A stretch of 64,000 nt of DNA from Bacillus tianshenii (GCA_020524525.2 CP129018.1:682001-746000); one strand, 5' to 3'; counted from the first letter of the stretch, positions 15,825 through 25,296 are shown. The notes: generated by a model not told the origin, from the letters alone. Numbers and translations are program-made.

Positions 15825-16988
15825 TTGTTGGAACATCTTGTGAATAATAGAGTACGAAAGATTGAGATTTCTGGGATTCGGAAGTTTTTTAATTTAGTAG
15901 CGGATTATGAAGATGTGATTTCACTTACAATTGGTCAGCCGGATTTTTTGACGCCGGAGCATGTGAAGCATGCGGCGAAGGAAGCGATTGACCAGAACCG
16001 AACGACTTATACGCATAATGCGGGGATGGCGGCGCTGCGTGAGGCGGCCGCAAGCTTTGTACATAAGAAATACGACATGAGGTATGACCCGCAGGATGAA
16101 GTGATTGCGACAACGGGTGCGAGTGAAGCGATCGATATTACGTTCCGTACGATTCTTGAAGAGGGAAGCGAAGTGATTTTGCCTGGCCCTGTGTATCCAG
16201 GCTATGAGCCGATCATTCGTTTATGCGGCGGTGTGCCTGTGCATGTTGACACGCGTGAGAATGGCTTCAAGCTGACTGCGGACTTAATCGAGGCGCATTT
16301 AACAGATAAGACACGTGCTGTTGTGCTGCCGTATCCATCTAATCCGACAGGCTGTACGTTGAATGAAGATGAGCTTCAAGCGATTGCAGATTTGCTTGCA
16401 GATAGGGAGCTTTTCGTTGTGTCGGATGAAATTTATAGTGAGCTTGTGTTTGACTGTAAGCATCGTTCGATTTCGACGTACGAAGGTATGCGTGAGAAGA
16501 CGATTGTTATTAATGGGTTAAGCAAGTCACATGCGATGACAGGCTGGCGCATCGGCTTTTTGTTTGCACCGCGGGAAATTGCGCAGCATATCTTGAAGGT
16601 GCATCAGTACAATGTGACATGTGTGTCGAGCGTCACACAATATGCGGCATTTGAAGCGTTGACAAACGGATTGAATGATGCGGTAACGATGAAGCATGAG
16701 TATTTGAAACGAATGAATTACGTCTATAAAAGGCTGTCATTTATGGGCTTTGATGTAGAAAAGCCAAATGGTGCGTTTTACATCTTTCCATCCATTAAGC
16801 AGTTTGAGATGTCTTCATTTGATTTTGCCATTAAGCTTGTAAGGGAAGCAGGCCTCGCTGTCGTACCAGGCGATGCATTTTCTGAATATGGTGAAGGATA
16901 TGTACGCATTTCATTTGCATATTCAATGGAAACATTGGAAAAAGGCTTGGACAGGTTGAAAGCATTTGTACAGAAACATCATTCTTAA
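15825..16988 (+). CDS. patA: Aminotransferase A (PatA-type, N-acetyl-LL-diaminopimelate aminotransferase class)
   Basis: A 387-residue class I/II PLP aminotransferase very close in feel to B. subtilis PatA, which acts in the acetylase branch of lysine/meso-DAP synthesis. Seen: ISLTIGQPDF near the N-terminus, LPYPSNPTGCT, SDEIYSEL, the PLP-lysine block INGLSKSHAMTGWRIGF and the C-terminal GYVRISFAYS. The start is TTG at 15825 or the adjacent TTG at 15828 (PatA proteins begin M-E-H-L, favouring 15828); the nearby GGTGAGG is close to both. In B. subtilis patA pairs with cheV; here a convergent YppG gene follows. Confidence 0.92.
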   Translation: MLEHLVNNRVRKIEISGIRKFFNLVADYEDVISLTIGQPDFLTPEHVKHAAKEAIDQNRTTYTHNAGMAALREAAASFVHKKYDMRYDPQDEVIATTGASEAIDITFRTILEEGSEVILPGPVYPGYEPIIRLCGGVPVHVDTRENGFKLTADLIEAHLTDKTRAVVLPYPSNPTGCTLNEDELQAIADLLADRELFVVSDEIYSELVFDCKHRSISTYEGMREKTIVINGLSKSHAMTGWRIGFLFAPREIAQHILKVHQYNVTCVSSVTQYAAFEALTNGLNDAVTMKHEYLKRMNYVYKRLSFMGFDVEKPNGAFYIFPSIKQFEMSSFDFAIKLVREAGLAVVPGDAFSEYGEGYVRISFAYSMETLEKGLDRLKAFVQKHHS

Positions 16989-16992
16989 AGTG

Positions 16993-17030
16993 AAAACCAC
17001 AGCTCCTTACTCGGGGGCTGTGGTTTTTTC
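16993..17030. terminator. Bidirectional terminator between patA and the YppG gene
   Basis: AAACCACAGC and GCTGTGGTTT arms flanked by A and T runs. Confidence 0.85.
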
Positions 17031-17669
17031 TTATTTTGCTGGGCCAGCGAACATTTGCAGGATTGGGCTGACTTGTTTCACAATTGGTGAGATTTGCTTA
17101 ACGGTTGTTGTCACTTGGTTCATCGTTGACATCATTTTGTTGAAATCAAGCTTTCCATCCTCTTGTTGAAAAGCATTCATAAATGCCGGGGCTGGGCGCG
17201 GCGGGCGGCTTCCCATCATTCCAGGTGGCGGTTGCATCATTCCGCCCATTCCGCCCATTCCACCCATTCCTCCTTGCATAGGGTTTGGCATAGATGGCGG
17301 CGCTTGTGGCGGTGTGCTCATGAATGGCATTTGTTCATATTGTGGTGAGCCGCTCATGAATGGCATCTGTTCATATTGTGGTGAACTGCTCATAAATGGC
17401 GGCTGCTGTTGAAATGGACTGAACGGCATTGGTGGCTGTGTGTAAGTTGGCTGCGTCCATTCGCTTCCATTTCCTGTTCCCCAGCTGTTGTAATCCTGAT
17501 ACGGATTTTCCCATTGATTAAACGTTTGTGATGTTTGAAAGGCTGGCTGATACATGTATCCTTGTTCGCTGTATGATGATGGGTAGGAAAATTGGCGATA
17601 GGACGGGGTTTGATTTCCATGTGACATGCCGGGATAGTCGTAGGAATAGCCGTACGTGTTCAAGGACAT
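17031..17669 (-). CDS. YppG-like protein, probable spore-associated
   Basis: A 212-residue Tyr/Pro/Gln/Met-rich protein. The C-terminal 50 residues (FMNAFQQEDGKLDFNKMMSTMNQV, ending in VKQVSPILQMFAG) match the YppG signature DGKfDfdKMmnTvgQ. The middle holds three near-identical 14-residue repeats around SPQYEQMPFMS and a GGMGGMGGMGG run, giving disordered, coat-like composition. The N-terminus is YGYSYDYPGMSHGNQ. YppG-type and similar low-complexity proteins are produced during Bacillus sporulation; the exact location is not known. A good ribosome binding site (GAGGAGGG) precedes the ATG at 17669. Confidence 0.75.
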   Translation of the reverse strand: MSLNTYGYSYDYPGMSHGNQTPSYRQFSYPSSYSEQGYMYQPAFQTSQTFNQWENPYQDYNSWGTGNGSEWTQPTYTQPPMPFSPFQQQPPFMSSSPQYEQMPFMSGSPQYEQMPFMSTPPQAPPSMPNPMQGGMGGMGGMGGMMQPPPGMMGSRPPRPAPAFMNAFQQEDGKLDFNKMMSTMNQVTTTVKQISPIVKQVSPILQMFAGPAK

Positions 17670-17819
17670 TCCCTCCTCTTTCTATGTCATATGCCTAAGT
17701 TACTTTCCATGATTAATGTATGTATGAAAGGGAGGATGTGACACATGTTCGAAAAAGTGCTTTCTCATTTTCGGGATTTTTCCAGTTTGTCCATTCAACC
17801 TCTGTTCAGCATAGGATGA

Positions 17820-18398
17820 TTAGGTAGGGAGAAGGTGGTTTTGATCGTTATATGAAAGCACATTCCAGCGGTTGTCTGAATGCTTCATGCGGTTCAAGCA
17901 GCCGTTTTTTAAATGAACTTCCTCATGAGGCAGTGGTGTATCAAAGCCTGCATTCAATGCTGCTAAAATTGTAACGCCATGTGAAACGACGAGAATGCGC
18001 TGATTAGGATAGTCTTGCAAGATGCGGTTTAATCCAGATTTCGCGCGCTCGGAAAGTGCTTTTTCTGATTCAATTCCTGTAATTGTGCCGCGTTCCAACC
18101 CTGCAAACAGCTGTTCATAACTCCAGCCTGTTGCTTCCCCATATTCACGTTCTCCCCAATTTTTTTCTTTCATAATCGTTTCGATACCGAGTGCTGAACC
18201 GATAATTTCTGCTGTTTCAACAGCACGTTGGAGCGGGCTTGTGATGATTCGATCCCACTTTTCCTTCTGTAAGTGCTGTGCACATTGGGCAGCTTGTTGT
18301 TTGCCAGTCTCGTTAAGTGTTGTTTGTGCTGTTCCTTGAATTTTACGGGCGACATTCCAGTCTGTCTGCCCGTGCCGGATAAAGCATATTTCAGTCAT
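17820..18398 (-). CDS. Histidine phosphatase family protein (phosphoglycerate mutase-like)
   Basis: A 192-residue enzyme with the branch-1 histidine phosphatase signature FIRHGQTDWN at residues 6-15, the acid-phosphatase-side ERAKSGLNRIL segment, and the second catalytic histidine in ILVVSHGVTI. Such proteins (PhoE, CobC, GpmB-like) remove phosphate from small metabolites; the substrate is unknown. The ATG at 18398 follows GAGGAG with 9-bp spacing and puts the RHG motif at the usual distance from the N-terminus; a longer frame from 18422 is less likely. Confidence 0.88.
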   Translation of the reverse strand: MTEICFIRHGQTDWNVARKIQGTAQTTLNETGKQQAAQCAQHLQKEKWDRIITSPLQRAVETAEIIGSALGIETIMKEKNWGEREYGEATGWSYEQLFAGLERGTITGIESEKALSERAKSGLNRILQDYPNQRILVVSHGVTILAALNAGFDTPLPHEEVHLKNGCLNRMKHSDNRWNVLSYNDQNHLLPT

Positions 18399-18509
18399 TT
18401 GCCAAGTCTCCTCAATTAACATTCTGACAAAATTGTACCATTGGAAAAGGGTACGGAGCTACGCTGAAAAATATAGTGGTCAAAAAAATTAAGAGCTACG
18501 CATGTGCGG

Positions 18510-18537
18510 TTGACTTTTTTTGCAGAAAATGTATGAA
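18510..18537 (+). promoter_or_regulatory. Possible SigA-type promoter before the glutamate-synthase-like gene
   Basis: TTGACT (18510-18515) and TATGAA (18532-18537), spacer 16 bp. Confidence 0.4.
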
Positions 18538-18588
18538 GTGGCAGTCTGCGTTGCAAGATAAGAGAAAACTCGCCAAAAAGGAACGGGT

Positions 18589-20001
18589 GTGAGGAATATG
18601 TCACTGCAAACAATTTTGTTAGGAACGATGACTGTGTTATTTATTATCGGCATTTTATTAATTGTGATTCTTTGGTTTGCACGAAAAGCAATTGTGAAAA
18701 AGATGGTTGCTTCGTTTATGAAAATTGTTTTCTTGGATGATTATGAAGAAAATATTATGGAATTATTTCCGGGGCTGCGTCGCTTTGGGCTGCAGCGTCT
18801 GCTGGAGAATAGTTTGCGGGCGACAAGTGGGGAGGTGCTGCACAGGCCGCTTGGTTCTGTGCGGAAGTGGCCGACCTTTGAGCCGATTACCTTTCTTCCT
18901 GCTCAGACGACACCTTTTCCAATTAGTTCTGAAGTAGAAGTTGATACGAAAGTGAAGCTTGGACCTCGTGCAAAGAAACCACTCGAAATTGATATACCAA
19001 TTATGGTAAGTGGGATGGGGTTTGGCGTTGGGCTAAGTGAGAAGGCGAAGGTTGCCTTAGCTAGAGGTTCGGCGAAAGCGAAGACAGCGATCTGTTCTGG
19101 TGAAGGGCCATTTCTTCAAGAAGAACGTGATGCGGCTAGTAAATATATTTTGCAGTATTCTAAGACACCATGGTCAAAAGAACGCAGTGAAATTCAGCAG
19201 GCCGATATGATTGAGATCAAATTTGGCCAGGGTGCGCTTGCTGCGATGGGCAGTCAAATTCAGCCGAAGGATTTACCGCAAAAAGCACTCGACCTTATGA
19301 AAGCATCTCCTGATGATGACATGGTGATTATCTATGAACGCTTTTTTGAAAACCAAAGCTTAAAGGATTTCAGAGAATTAGTAGATGAACTGCGTGAGCT
19401 TACAGGCGGCGTCCCAATCGGGGCAAAGATGATGATGGGCGGAAAGATTGAGGAAGACCTCGACCATCTGCTTGAAATAGGGGTGGATGTGATTGCGCTT
19501 GATGGCGGACAGGCAGCTTCGCATGATGCACCGACGATTACACAGGATGACTTCGGTATTCCGACACTTCATGGGTTGTTTCGTGCGATTAAACACTTAG
19601 AAAACCGAGGTGTCCGCCAAGATGTCAGTATCATTTGTTCAGGCGGGTTATCATCCCCTGGTGATTATCTAAAAGCGATGGCACTCGGCGCTGATGCTGT
19701 CTATATCGGTTCTGCCCTTGTGTTCGCGCTGGCTCATGACCAAGTGCTTAAGGCTGTGCCTTTTGAGCCGCCGACACAGGTTGTTTGGGCGAATGGAAAG
19801 TATAAAGATGATTTTGATGTGGCAAAGGGTGCGGATGCTGTGTATAACTTTTTAGAAGCATCGGCAAAAGAAGTGAAGGTCGGCCTGCGTGCAATGGGAA
19901 AAACATCACTAGATGACCTGTCGATGAAAGATCTTGTTTCCTATGATGAACATACAGCAAAAATGCTAGGCATTCCATATACCTTTAGACCGTTTCATTA
20001 A
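18589..20001 (+). CDS. FMN-binding glutamate synthase-related protein (YerD-like)
   Basis: A 470-residue protein with an N-terminal transmembrane helix (about residues 8-30) followed by the FMN-binding barrel of the glutamate synthase large subunit. Seen: IPIMVSGMGFGVGLSEKAKVALARGSAKA, ICSGEGPFLQEE, IKFGQGALAAMG, IALDGGQAAS and the phosphate-binding ICSGGLSSPGDYLKAMALGADAVYIGSA. It lacks the amidotransferase and Fe-S domains, like B. subtilis YerD, whose role is not settled. Start GTG 18589 (AAGGA site) or ATG 18598. The germination operon starts 22 bp later, so the genes may be co-transcribed. Confidence 0.85.
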   Translation: MRNMSLQTILLGTMTVLFIIGILLIVILWFARKAIVKKMVASFMKIVFLDDYEENIMELFPGLRRFGLQRLLENSLRATSGEVLHRPLGSVRKWPTFEPITFLPAQTTPFPISSEVEVDTKVKLGPRAKKPLEIDIPIMVSGMGFGVGLSEKAKVALARGSAKAKTAICSGEGPFLQEERDAASKYILQYSKTPWSKERSEIQQADMIEIKFGQGALAAMGSQIQPKDLPQKALDLMKASPDDDMVIIYERFFENQSLKDFRELVDELRELTGGVPIGAKMMMGGKIEEDLDHLLEIGVDVIALDGGQAASHDAPTITQDDFGIPTLHGLFRAIKHLENRGVRQDVSIICSGGLSSPGDYLKAMALGADAVYIGSALVFALAHDQVLKAVPFEPPTQVVWANGKYKDDFDVAKGADAVYNFLEASAKEVKVGLRAMGKTSLDDLSMKDLVSYDEHTAKMLGIPYTFRPFH

Positions 20002-20022
20002 GCTAGCAAGGGAGGTGACGGT

Positions 20023-21561
20023 ATGAAGCGATTCTTCTGGAAAGATATTGACAAGTCAGCTCAGCAGCAACAAGGCCAAGATAATATGATTATGCTTCAA
20101 GAGTATCAAACGGCTTATCATGATATGGACGAAAATGTGAAGTTTCTTAAAGACGCGCTTTCAAATCCTGATGATTTTAAAGATCGGACGATTTGGGTGA
20201 ACGGGAAAAAGCTCATTCTTTGCTATATCAAAACACTTGCAGAATCAAGCACGATTGAAAAGAAAATTATGGAGCCTCTCCACTGTAGAAGTATGATTGA
20301 TGAGCCGATCGAGAGCATCGTCAATATCGCTAACTATAAACGAACGGATGATTTGTATGTGGCTGTCCAAGGGATGTTGTATGGGCGATGTGTGTTAGTA
20401 GAAGAAGGGACAAATTCACTACTTCTGCTAGACGTCTTTACAAGCTTTGACCGTGCGATCGAAGAGCCGAAAACAGAGCAAGTCATTCGAGGCTCACATG
20501 AAGGCTTTATTGAAAATCTAGAAAAAAACATTAACCTTCTGCGCAAAAGGATGCACAGCCGGCATTTTATGGTGAAATATTTCGTCGTAGGTGAGCAGTC
20601 GAAGGTTCGAATTGCGCTAATGTATTTATCTAATATTGCAAATGAAGACCTTGTGAAGCGGGTGGAAGAGCGAATCCGTAGCGTTAAGATCGATATTGTC
20701 CAGTCACCAGGTCATATTGAAGAATATTTAGATGATAATAGTTATTCGCCATTTCCACTGTTGCTGAACACAGAACGGACAGACCGAGTAATCGCCCACA
20801 TAGCGGAAGGGCGTCTTGCGATGATTATCGATGGGAGTCCAACTGCATTCTTAATGCCGGTCAACTTCTTTTCCTTCTATCAATCACCAGATGATTACAA
20901 TACTCGCTGGTATATTGGTTCATTTTATCGGATTATACGTCTATTCAGTTTCCTTATAGCGATTGCCTTACCAGCTATTTATATCGCTCTCGTATCCTTT
21001 AACTTTGAAATTCTCCCTGTTGAATTACTCTTTTCAGTTAAGGCTTCACTTGAGTATGTGCCATATCCGCCGTTGCTTGAAGCGATGGCCATGCAGTTGA
21101 CACTTGAGCTCCTGCGTGAAGCTGCTGTTCGATTACCAAGCCCGATCGCGCAGACGCTCGGTGTTGTTGGCGGTTTGGTTATCGGGACAGCTGTTGTAGA
21201 AGCGAATCTTATCTCCAATACAATGTTAATTGTCGTTGCGATTACAGCGATTGCATCTTTTATTGTACCGACAACCATTATGGGGACGACAGTACGTCTC
21301 CTTGGCTTCCCACTCATGATTGCTGCCGCGACATTTGGCTTAATTGGTATTTCCTTTGCATTAATGCTAATCCTTATGCATTTATGCAAAGCAACATCTT
21401 TAGGTGTACCATATTTTGCACCTGCAGCACCATTAAAGGTGAAAGGTTTATCAGATACATTTATTCGCCCGCTTGTTTGGTTTAAGAAAGAGCGTCCTGA
21501 AGAAATCAAACCGAAAGACAAAGTGCGTGTTAAGAAGCCGAAAGTGTGGAAGCGAAAATGA
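20023..21561 (+). CDS. Spore germination protein, GerA family A subunit
   Basis: The A subunit of a GerA-type nutrient germinant receptor in the spore inner membrane (512 residues). The N-terminal soluble domain (about 1-270) has family blocks NPDDFKDRTIWV, HCRSMIDEPIESI, AEGRLAMIIDGSP and FSFYQSPDDYNTRW; four to five membrane helices follow, with PYPPLLEAMAMQLTLELLREAAVRLPSPIAQTLGVVGG, the most conserved stretch of the family, and a basic C-terminal tail. An AGGGAGGTGACGG site precedes the ATG. The B and C genes follow with overlaps. The germinant cannot be read from sequence. Confidence 0.95.
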   Translation: MKRFFWKDIDKSAQQQQGQDNMIMLQEYQTAYHDMDENVKFLKDALSNPDDFKDRTIWVNGKKLILCYIKTLAESSTIEKKIMEPLHCRSMIDEPIESIVNIANYKRTDDLYVAVQGMLYGRCVLVEEGTNSLLLLDVFTSFDRAIEEPKTEQVIRGSHEGFIENLEKNINLLRKRMHSRHFMVKYFVVGEQSKVRIALMYLSNIANEDLVKRVEERIRSVKIDIVQSPGHIEEYLDDNSYSPFPLLLNTERTDRVIAHIAEGRLAMIIDGSPTAFLMPVNFFSFYQSPDDYNTRWYIGSFYRIIRLFSFLIAIALPAIYIALVSFNFEILPVELLFSVKASLEYVPYPPLLEAMAMQLTLELLREAAVRLPSPIAQTLGVVGGLVIGTAVVEANLISNTMLIVVAITAIASFIVPTTIMGTTVRLLGFPLMIAAATFGLIGISFALMLILMHLCKATSLGVPYFAPAAPLKVKGLSDTFIRPLVWFKKERPEEIKPKDKVRVKKPKVWKRK

Positions 21562-22667
21562 GAGCAAGGACATCATCGATTACGAAAGGTCAATTGTTTT
21601 TTATCATTATTCAAGCTCAAATTGGGATGGGAGTCATGTCATTACCGCATGACATGTTTATAAATGCAAAGAATGATGCCTGGATTTCATTGTTGATTGC
21701 AGGAGCCATTTTGGAATTGGTCGTGTTTCTCCAGTACTTGCTTGTGAAACGTTATCCCGAGCAAACAATTTATGAATTTATGCCTCAATTGCTTGGAAAG
21801 CCGTTTGCAAAGGTTGTTTCATTAAGCTATGCGCTGTTTTTTGGTTATATAGTCGTGATTGTTATCCTGCTATTTACAAGAACCCTACAAACATGGGTGC
21901 TTACAGATACCCCGCTTTGGATTATTAAGATTATTACGATATCGATAACAGCATACTTAGCAAAAGAACAATTACCAGTTATTGCGCGTTTTCTTACAAT
22001 TGTAACCTTAAATCTCGTGTTTCTTGTGTTCTTTACTTTTTTAGTATTTAGAAATATCGAGATTGAATATCTTTTTCCGATTGGAACCACGGGAATAAAA
22101 GAAATCATGGGAGGGGCAAATCAGGCAATTCTAGCGCTTATGAGTATGGAAATTCTCTATGTTTATGCGTTCGTTCAAGACAAGTCGAAGGGTTTATTTA
22201 AAATTATTGGTGGAGCAATTGCTTTTACTACAGGTCTCTATCTGTATCTAACATTGCTTGTGCTAGTCGTATTCAGTCCAGGAAAGCTCCTCTTGGTTGA
22301 AGAACCACTTCTCTATATGCTGAAGTCTCTGAAATTCACAATTATTGAGCGGCTTGATTTGATTTTCATTGCCTTTTGGATGTTTTCGGTTATCACGACA
22401 ACAATTATTTACATGTATGCGTCAGCAAGAGGTTTTAGCAAAGTGTTAAATTTGAAAAGCCACTCAAAATTAACGTGGTTATTGGCGGCTGTCATCTTAA
22501 TTGTTGCGTTCATTCCTGACAGCGATCTTGCCGTTTCAAAAATGACGAGTGTCTTAACATACATCAGTTACCTGTTTGTATTTGTTATCCCAGTATTTTT
22601 GCTTATCTTGTCATTAGTCAAGAAAAAAGATGGTTCAGTTAAGCAGAAAGGAGGAAAACAGCGATGA
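21558..22667 (+). CDS. Spore germination protein, GerA family B subunit
   Basis: A 369-residue membrane protein of the APC-fold GerAB family (10 helices), the ligand-binding subunit of germinant receptors. Seen: QLFFIIIQAQIGMGVMSLPHDM, YEFMPQLLGKPFAKV and WMFSVITTTIIYMYASARGFSKVL. The ATG at 21558 overlaps the A-subunit stop (ATGA), a coupling arrangement; a GTG at 21546 is possible but has no better ribosome binding site. Confidence 0.93.
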   Translation: MRARTSSITKGQLFFIIIQAQIGMGVMSLPHDMFINAKNDAWISLLIAGAILELVVFLQYLLVKRYPEQTIYEFMPQLLGKPFAKVVSLSYALFFGYIVVIVILLFTRTLQTWVLTDTPLWIIKIITISITAYLAKEQLPVIARFLTIVTLNLVFLVFFTFLVFRNIEIEYLFPIGTTGIKEIMGGANQAILALMSMEILYVYAFVQDKSKGLFKIIGGAIAFTTGLYLYLTLLVLVVFSPGKLLLVEEPLLYMLKSLKFTIIERLDLIFIAFWMFSVITTTIIYMYASARGFSKVLNLKSHSKLTWLLAAVILIVAFIPDSDLAVSKMTSVLTYISYLFVFVIPVFLLILSLVKKKDGSVKQKGGKQR

Positions 22668-23806
22668 AAAGGGGAGTACTCCTATTTATTTGCCTTATTT
22701 TGTTAACAGGCTGTTGGGATCAAAGGTTGTTGAAGAATGCGCGGATCGTCTTTGGCTCAGCTTATGATTTGACAGAGGACGGAGAGATAAAGAAAACGGT
22801 TGTAATCCGAACGGTTAATCAGCAGGGAGGACAAGCACAGCAAGGCGGTGGAGCTACTGTTTCCGAATTTGTAACGGCAGAAGCAAGTACAGTTCGGGAA
22901 GCGAGAAGAGAAGTTGACAGGCAAGTGTCGGGTGAAATAACGCATGTAAAGAATAATTCGTTTATCTTAGGGGAAGAAATGGCTGCAAAAAGTGATTTGC
23001 AGGAGTTATTTGACGGGTTCTATCGTGATCCGCGCTCTCCTTTAGGAACGAAGGTATTTGTCGTAGAAGGAGAAGCGGAAGATGTCCTTCGTTCAGGGAA
23101 CGTTGGCGAAACAATTATTGGAGAATATTTATATGAACTGTTGAATGAAGCCGAGCTATTAGGAATGGTTGATCATATGGACATTCAGCTAGCTCATACG
23201 GTTATGCTTGATGAAGGCCGTGATGTTGCCATGCCGTATTTAAGTTATTCTGAAGAAAATGAGCGTTATATCGTCGATGGCATCGCTCTTTTCCATGACC
23301 AAAATTACACAGGAAAAGTCGTCCACCCGAAGGATGCACCACTGTTACTTATGATGGACGGTTGGTTTGCGAAGCGAATTCGTTTTGTTAAAAAAGTCAA
23401 TGATGAAAAAGAAACAGATGGTGACAAAGTAGAGGACTATATCAACATCGCAGTCACGAAAATGAAACGAAAAATAAAAGTTAAAGGAACAAACGCTGAT
23501 AATTTGACTGTAAATATTAATTTAAACTTAAAGGTAAGAGTAGATGAATATGCAAAAAATAACTTAAAAGACATAAAAGTGAGAAAGGAATTAGATAAAA
23601 AGCTGTCTGCCATGCTTACGAAAGATGCACAGGAAGTGATTAATACTTTACAAGAAGCGAACAGCGATTATTTAGGCATCGGCCGAAGGCTTATTGCCTA
23701 TCATCCGAAGGTTTGGAAAGAATTGAACTGGGAGAAAGACTATCCGAACATCAAAATCATTCCAAACGTAAAGATCGAAATCGTGAATACAGGTATTCTT
23801 ACTTAA
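22664..23806 (+). CDS. Spore germination lipoprotein, GerA family C subunit
   Basis: A 380-residue Ger(x)C lipoprotein. The signal peptide ends at lipobox LTGC (cysteine about residue 17) followed by the invariant WDQR. Other family blocks are EASTVREARREVDRQVSGEITHVKN and the C-terminal VWKELNWEKDYPNIKIIPNVKIEI. It is anchored on the outer face of the spore inner membrane and completes the A-B-C receptor. The ATG overlaps the end of the B gene and has an AAGGAGG site. Confidence 0.95.
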   Translation: MKRGVLLFICLILLTGCWDQRLLKNARIVFGSAYDLTEDGEIKKTVVIRTVNQQGGQAQQGGGATVSEFVTAEASTVREARREVDRQVSGEITHVKNNSFILGEEMAAKSDLQELFDGFYRDPRSPLGTKVFVVEGEAEDVLRSGNVGETIIGEYLYELLNEAELLGMVDHMDIQLAHTVMLDEGRDVAMPYLSYSEENERYIVDGIALFHDQNYTGKVVHPKDAPLLLMMDGWFAKRIRFVKKVNDEKETDGDKVEDYINIAVTKMKRKIKVKGTNADNLTVNINLNLKVRVDEYAKNNLKDIKVRKELDKKLSAMLTKDAQEVINTLQEANSDYLGIGRRLIAYHPKVWKELNWEKDYPNIKIIPNVKIEIVNTGILT

Positions 23807-23812
23807 GCATAC

Positions 23813-23841
23813 TTGACAAGGGAATTTTCCCTTGCTACGAT
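23813..23841 (+). promoter_or_regulatory. SigA-type promoter of mhqR
   Basis: TTGACA (23813-23818) and TACGAT (23836-23841) spaced 17 bp; the spacer itself is a small palindrome (AAGGGAATTTTCCCTT). Confidence 0.7.
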
Positions 23842-23842
23842 A

Positions 23843-23860
23843 TATCTTGAATTCGAGATA
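23843..23860. promoter_or_regulatory. MhqR-type operator before mhqR
   Basis: TATCTTGAATTCGAGATA is a near-perfect palindrome matching the B. subtilis MhqR operator (TATCTCGAATTCGAGATA as I recall it). It abuts the -10 element, implying autorepression. Confidence 0.8.
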
Positions 23861-23886
23861 TTATTCTTTGGAAGGTTTTGATAGAG

Positions 23887-24324
23887 ATGAAGGGGAATGA
23901 CATTGCTTTAAAGCTGTTCGTCGTCATGTCACGTGCCAACCATGCGATTACAGATGCAATTAAATTAGATATAAAAAGTCACGGTCTTAATCCAACCGAA
24001 TTTGCAGTCCTGGAACTTCTCTATCATAAAGGAGACGTTCCACTGCAAAAGATCGGAGAGAAGATTTTGCTTGCGAGCGGAAGCATTACGTATGTCGTTG
24101 ATAAGCTCGAAGGGAAAGGCTATTTGCAGCGCCTATCTTGTCCGAAAGATCGCCGCATTACCTATGCTGTTATAACCGAGCAGGGGAAACAATTGATGGA
24201 CGAAATCTTTCCAAAGCATGAAGCGAAAATCGCAGAGCTCTTCTCCGTCTTTTCAGAAGATGAGCAAGTACAGCTCATTTCAGCCTTCAAGAAGCTTGGC
24301 TATCATGCAGAAGAGAAAAAGTAA
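23887..24324 (+). CDS. mhqR: MarR family repressor MhqR (quinone/electrophile sensing)
   Basis: A 145-residue winged-helix MarR regulator. The KLFVVMSRANHAI start, the recognition region LNPTEFAVLELLYHKGDVPLQKIGEKILLASGSITYVVDKLE and the wing CPKDRRITYAVITEQG closely resemble B. subtilis MhqR, which represses azoreductase and thiol-dependent dioxygenase genes until quinones or diamide appear. Matching operators lie in front of this gene and in front of the pirin gene; an azoreductase follows. The ATG at 23887 is chosen because GGAAGG lies 11 bp upstream; TTG 23878 is too close. Confidence 0.88.
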   Translation: MKGNDIALKLFVVMSRANHAITDAIKLDIKSHGLNPTEFAVLELLYHKGDVPLQKIGEKILLASGSITYVVDKLEGKGYLQRLSCPKDRRITYAVITEQGKQLMDEIFPKHEAKIAELFSVFSEDEQVQLISAFKKLGYHAEEKK

Positions 24325-24373
24325 AACGTATCGGTTGACTTTACAGAAAGCAGCCGATATTCTTAACTTGTAA

Positions 24374-24437
24374 ATCTCGAAACTGAGATATTTGAAACTA
24401 GCATATTTTTTTAGGGAGATATCTCGAATTAAGACTA
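24374..24437. promoter_or_regulatory. Two MhqR-type operator elements upstream of the pirin gene
   Basis: ATCTCGAAACTGAGAT (24374-24389) is an imperfect inverted repeat, and TATCTCGAATTAAGACTA (about 24419-24436) keeps one perfect half of the MhqR palindrome. Both lie between mhqR and the pirin gene. Confidence 0.65.
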
Positions 24438-24467
24438 TTTGAATTAAAAGGAAAGGAGGAGCGAGTC

Positions 24468-25175
24468 ATGATTACCATATATCCAGCAGAATCGCGCTAT
24501 ACAGCTGACCACGGTTGGCTGAAAAGTCGGTTCAGCTTCTCATTTGCGGAATATTTTGACCCGAATAATATGCAGTTCGGTCCGATGCGTGTCTTAAATG
24601 ATGACATTATTCAACCGATGACAGGGTTTGGCGCTCATCCGCATAAGGAAATGGAGATCGTTTCAATTGTGCTGGAGGGCCACTTAAAGCATGAAGACAG
24701 CACAGGTCAAGAAGAAACAACGACTTTCGGTGGTGTGCAGCGCATGACTGCTGGAACTGGGGTTGTTCATTCAGAAGTGAACCCAAGCAAGGACGAAGCA
24801 GGAAACTTCCTGCAAATGTGGTTTCTACCTGAAGAAAAAGGGCTGAAGCCGTCTTATGAGCGAACGAACTTTGATGTGGAAAAACTGAAGAATAATTTGC
24901 TTCCAGTTGTGCAAAAGGGCGCGCAATCAAATGATGTCGCAAACATTCATCAAGACTTAACGATTTATCTCTCAGACTTAGAAGCACAGCAGGAATTGAC
25001 ATTTCAGCAGGCGGAAGGACGCAAAATTTTCTTCTTCGTCATTGAAGGAAGCGTGACGTTAAATGACGATCATCACCTTAAGCGCCGTGACTCTGCCCGT
25101 ATGACAGATACAACAAGCTTGCACATTTCAGCAAGTGAAGACGCACGCTTTATGTTAATTGACCTGCCTGCATAG
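24468..25175 (+). CDS. Pirin family protein (quercetinase-like cupin)
   Basis: A 235-residue bicupin. The pirin block is FGAHPHKEMEIVSIVLEGHLKHEDSTGQ (metal-binding His-x-His and Glu near residues 58-75) followed by GGVQRMTAGTGVVHSEVN. Pirins bind Fe or other divalent metals, and some (YhhW, B. subtilis YxaG-like enzymes) cleave quercetin, consistent with a phenolic/quinone stress cluster. The start follows AAAGGAGGAGCG. MhqR-type operators upstream suggest derepression by electrophiles. Confidence 0.9.
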   Translation: MITIYPAESRYTADHGWLKSRFSFSFAEYFDPNNMQFGPMRVLNDDIIQPMTGFGAHPHKEMEIVSIVLEGHLKHEDSTGQEETTTFGGVQRMTAGTGVVHSEVNPSKDEAGNFLQMWFLPEEKGLKPSYERTNFDVEKLKNNLLPVVQKGAQSNDVANIHQDLTIYLSDLEAQQELTFQQAEGRKIFFFVIEGSVTLNDDHHLKRRDSARMTDTTSLHISASEDARFMLIDLPA

Positions 25176-25296
25176 AAGTCATTTTGCTTTGAAAGGATAA
25201 CAACATTTGTTAGCATGATATCCGGTTAACAGTCGATTATCCAAACGTAATATGATGAAAACTAACTTGAACTATCTTAGAGGAGGAACAACCGAA

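Noticed and set aside
17031-17669. CRISPR-like or satellite repeat in the YppG gene
   Set aside because: The short repeats (around SPQYEQMPFMS and GGMGG) are in-frame protein repeats, not spaced direct repeats.
20979-21521. 180-codon minus-strand ORF inside the germination A-subunit gene
   Set aside because: Antisense shadow of a conserved membrane-protein gene.
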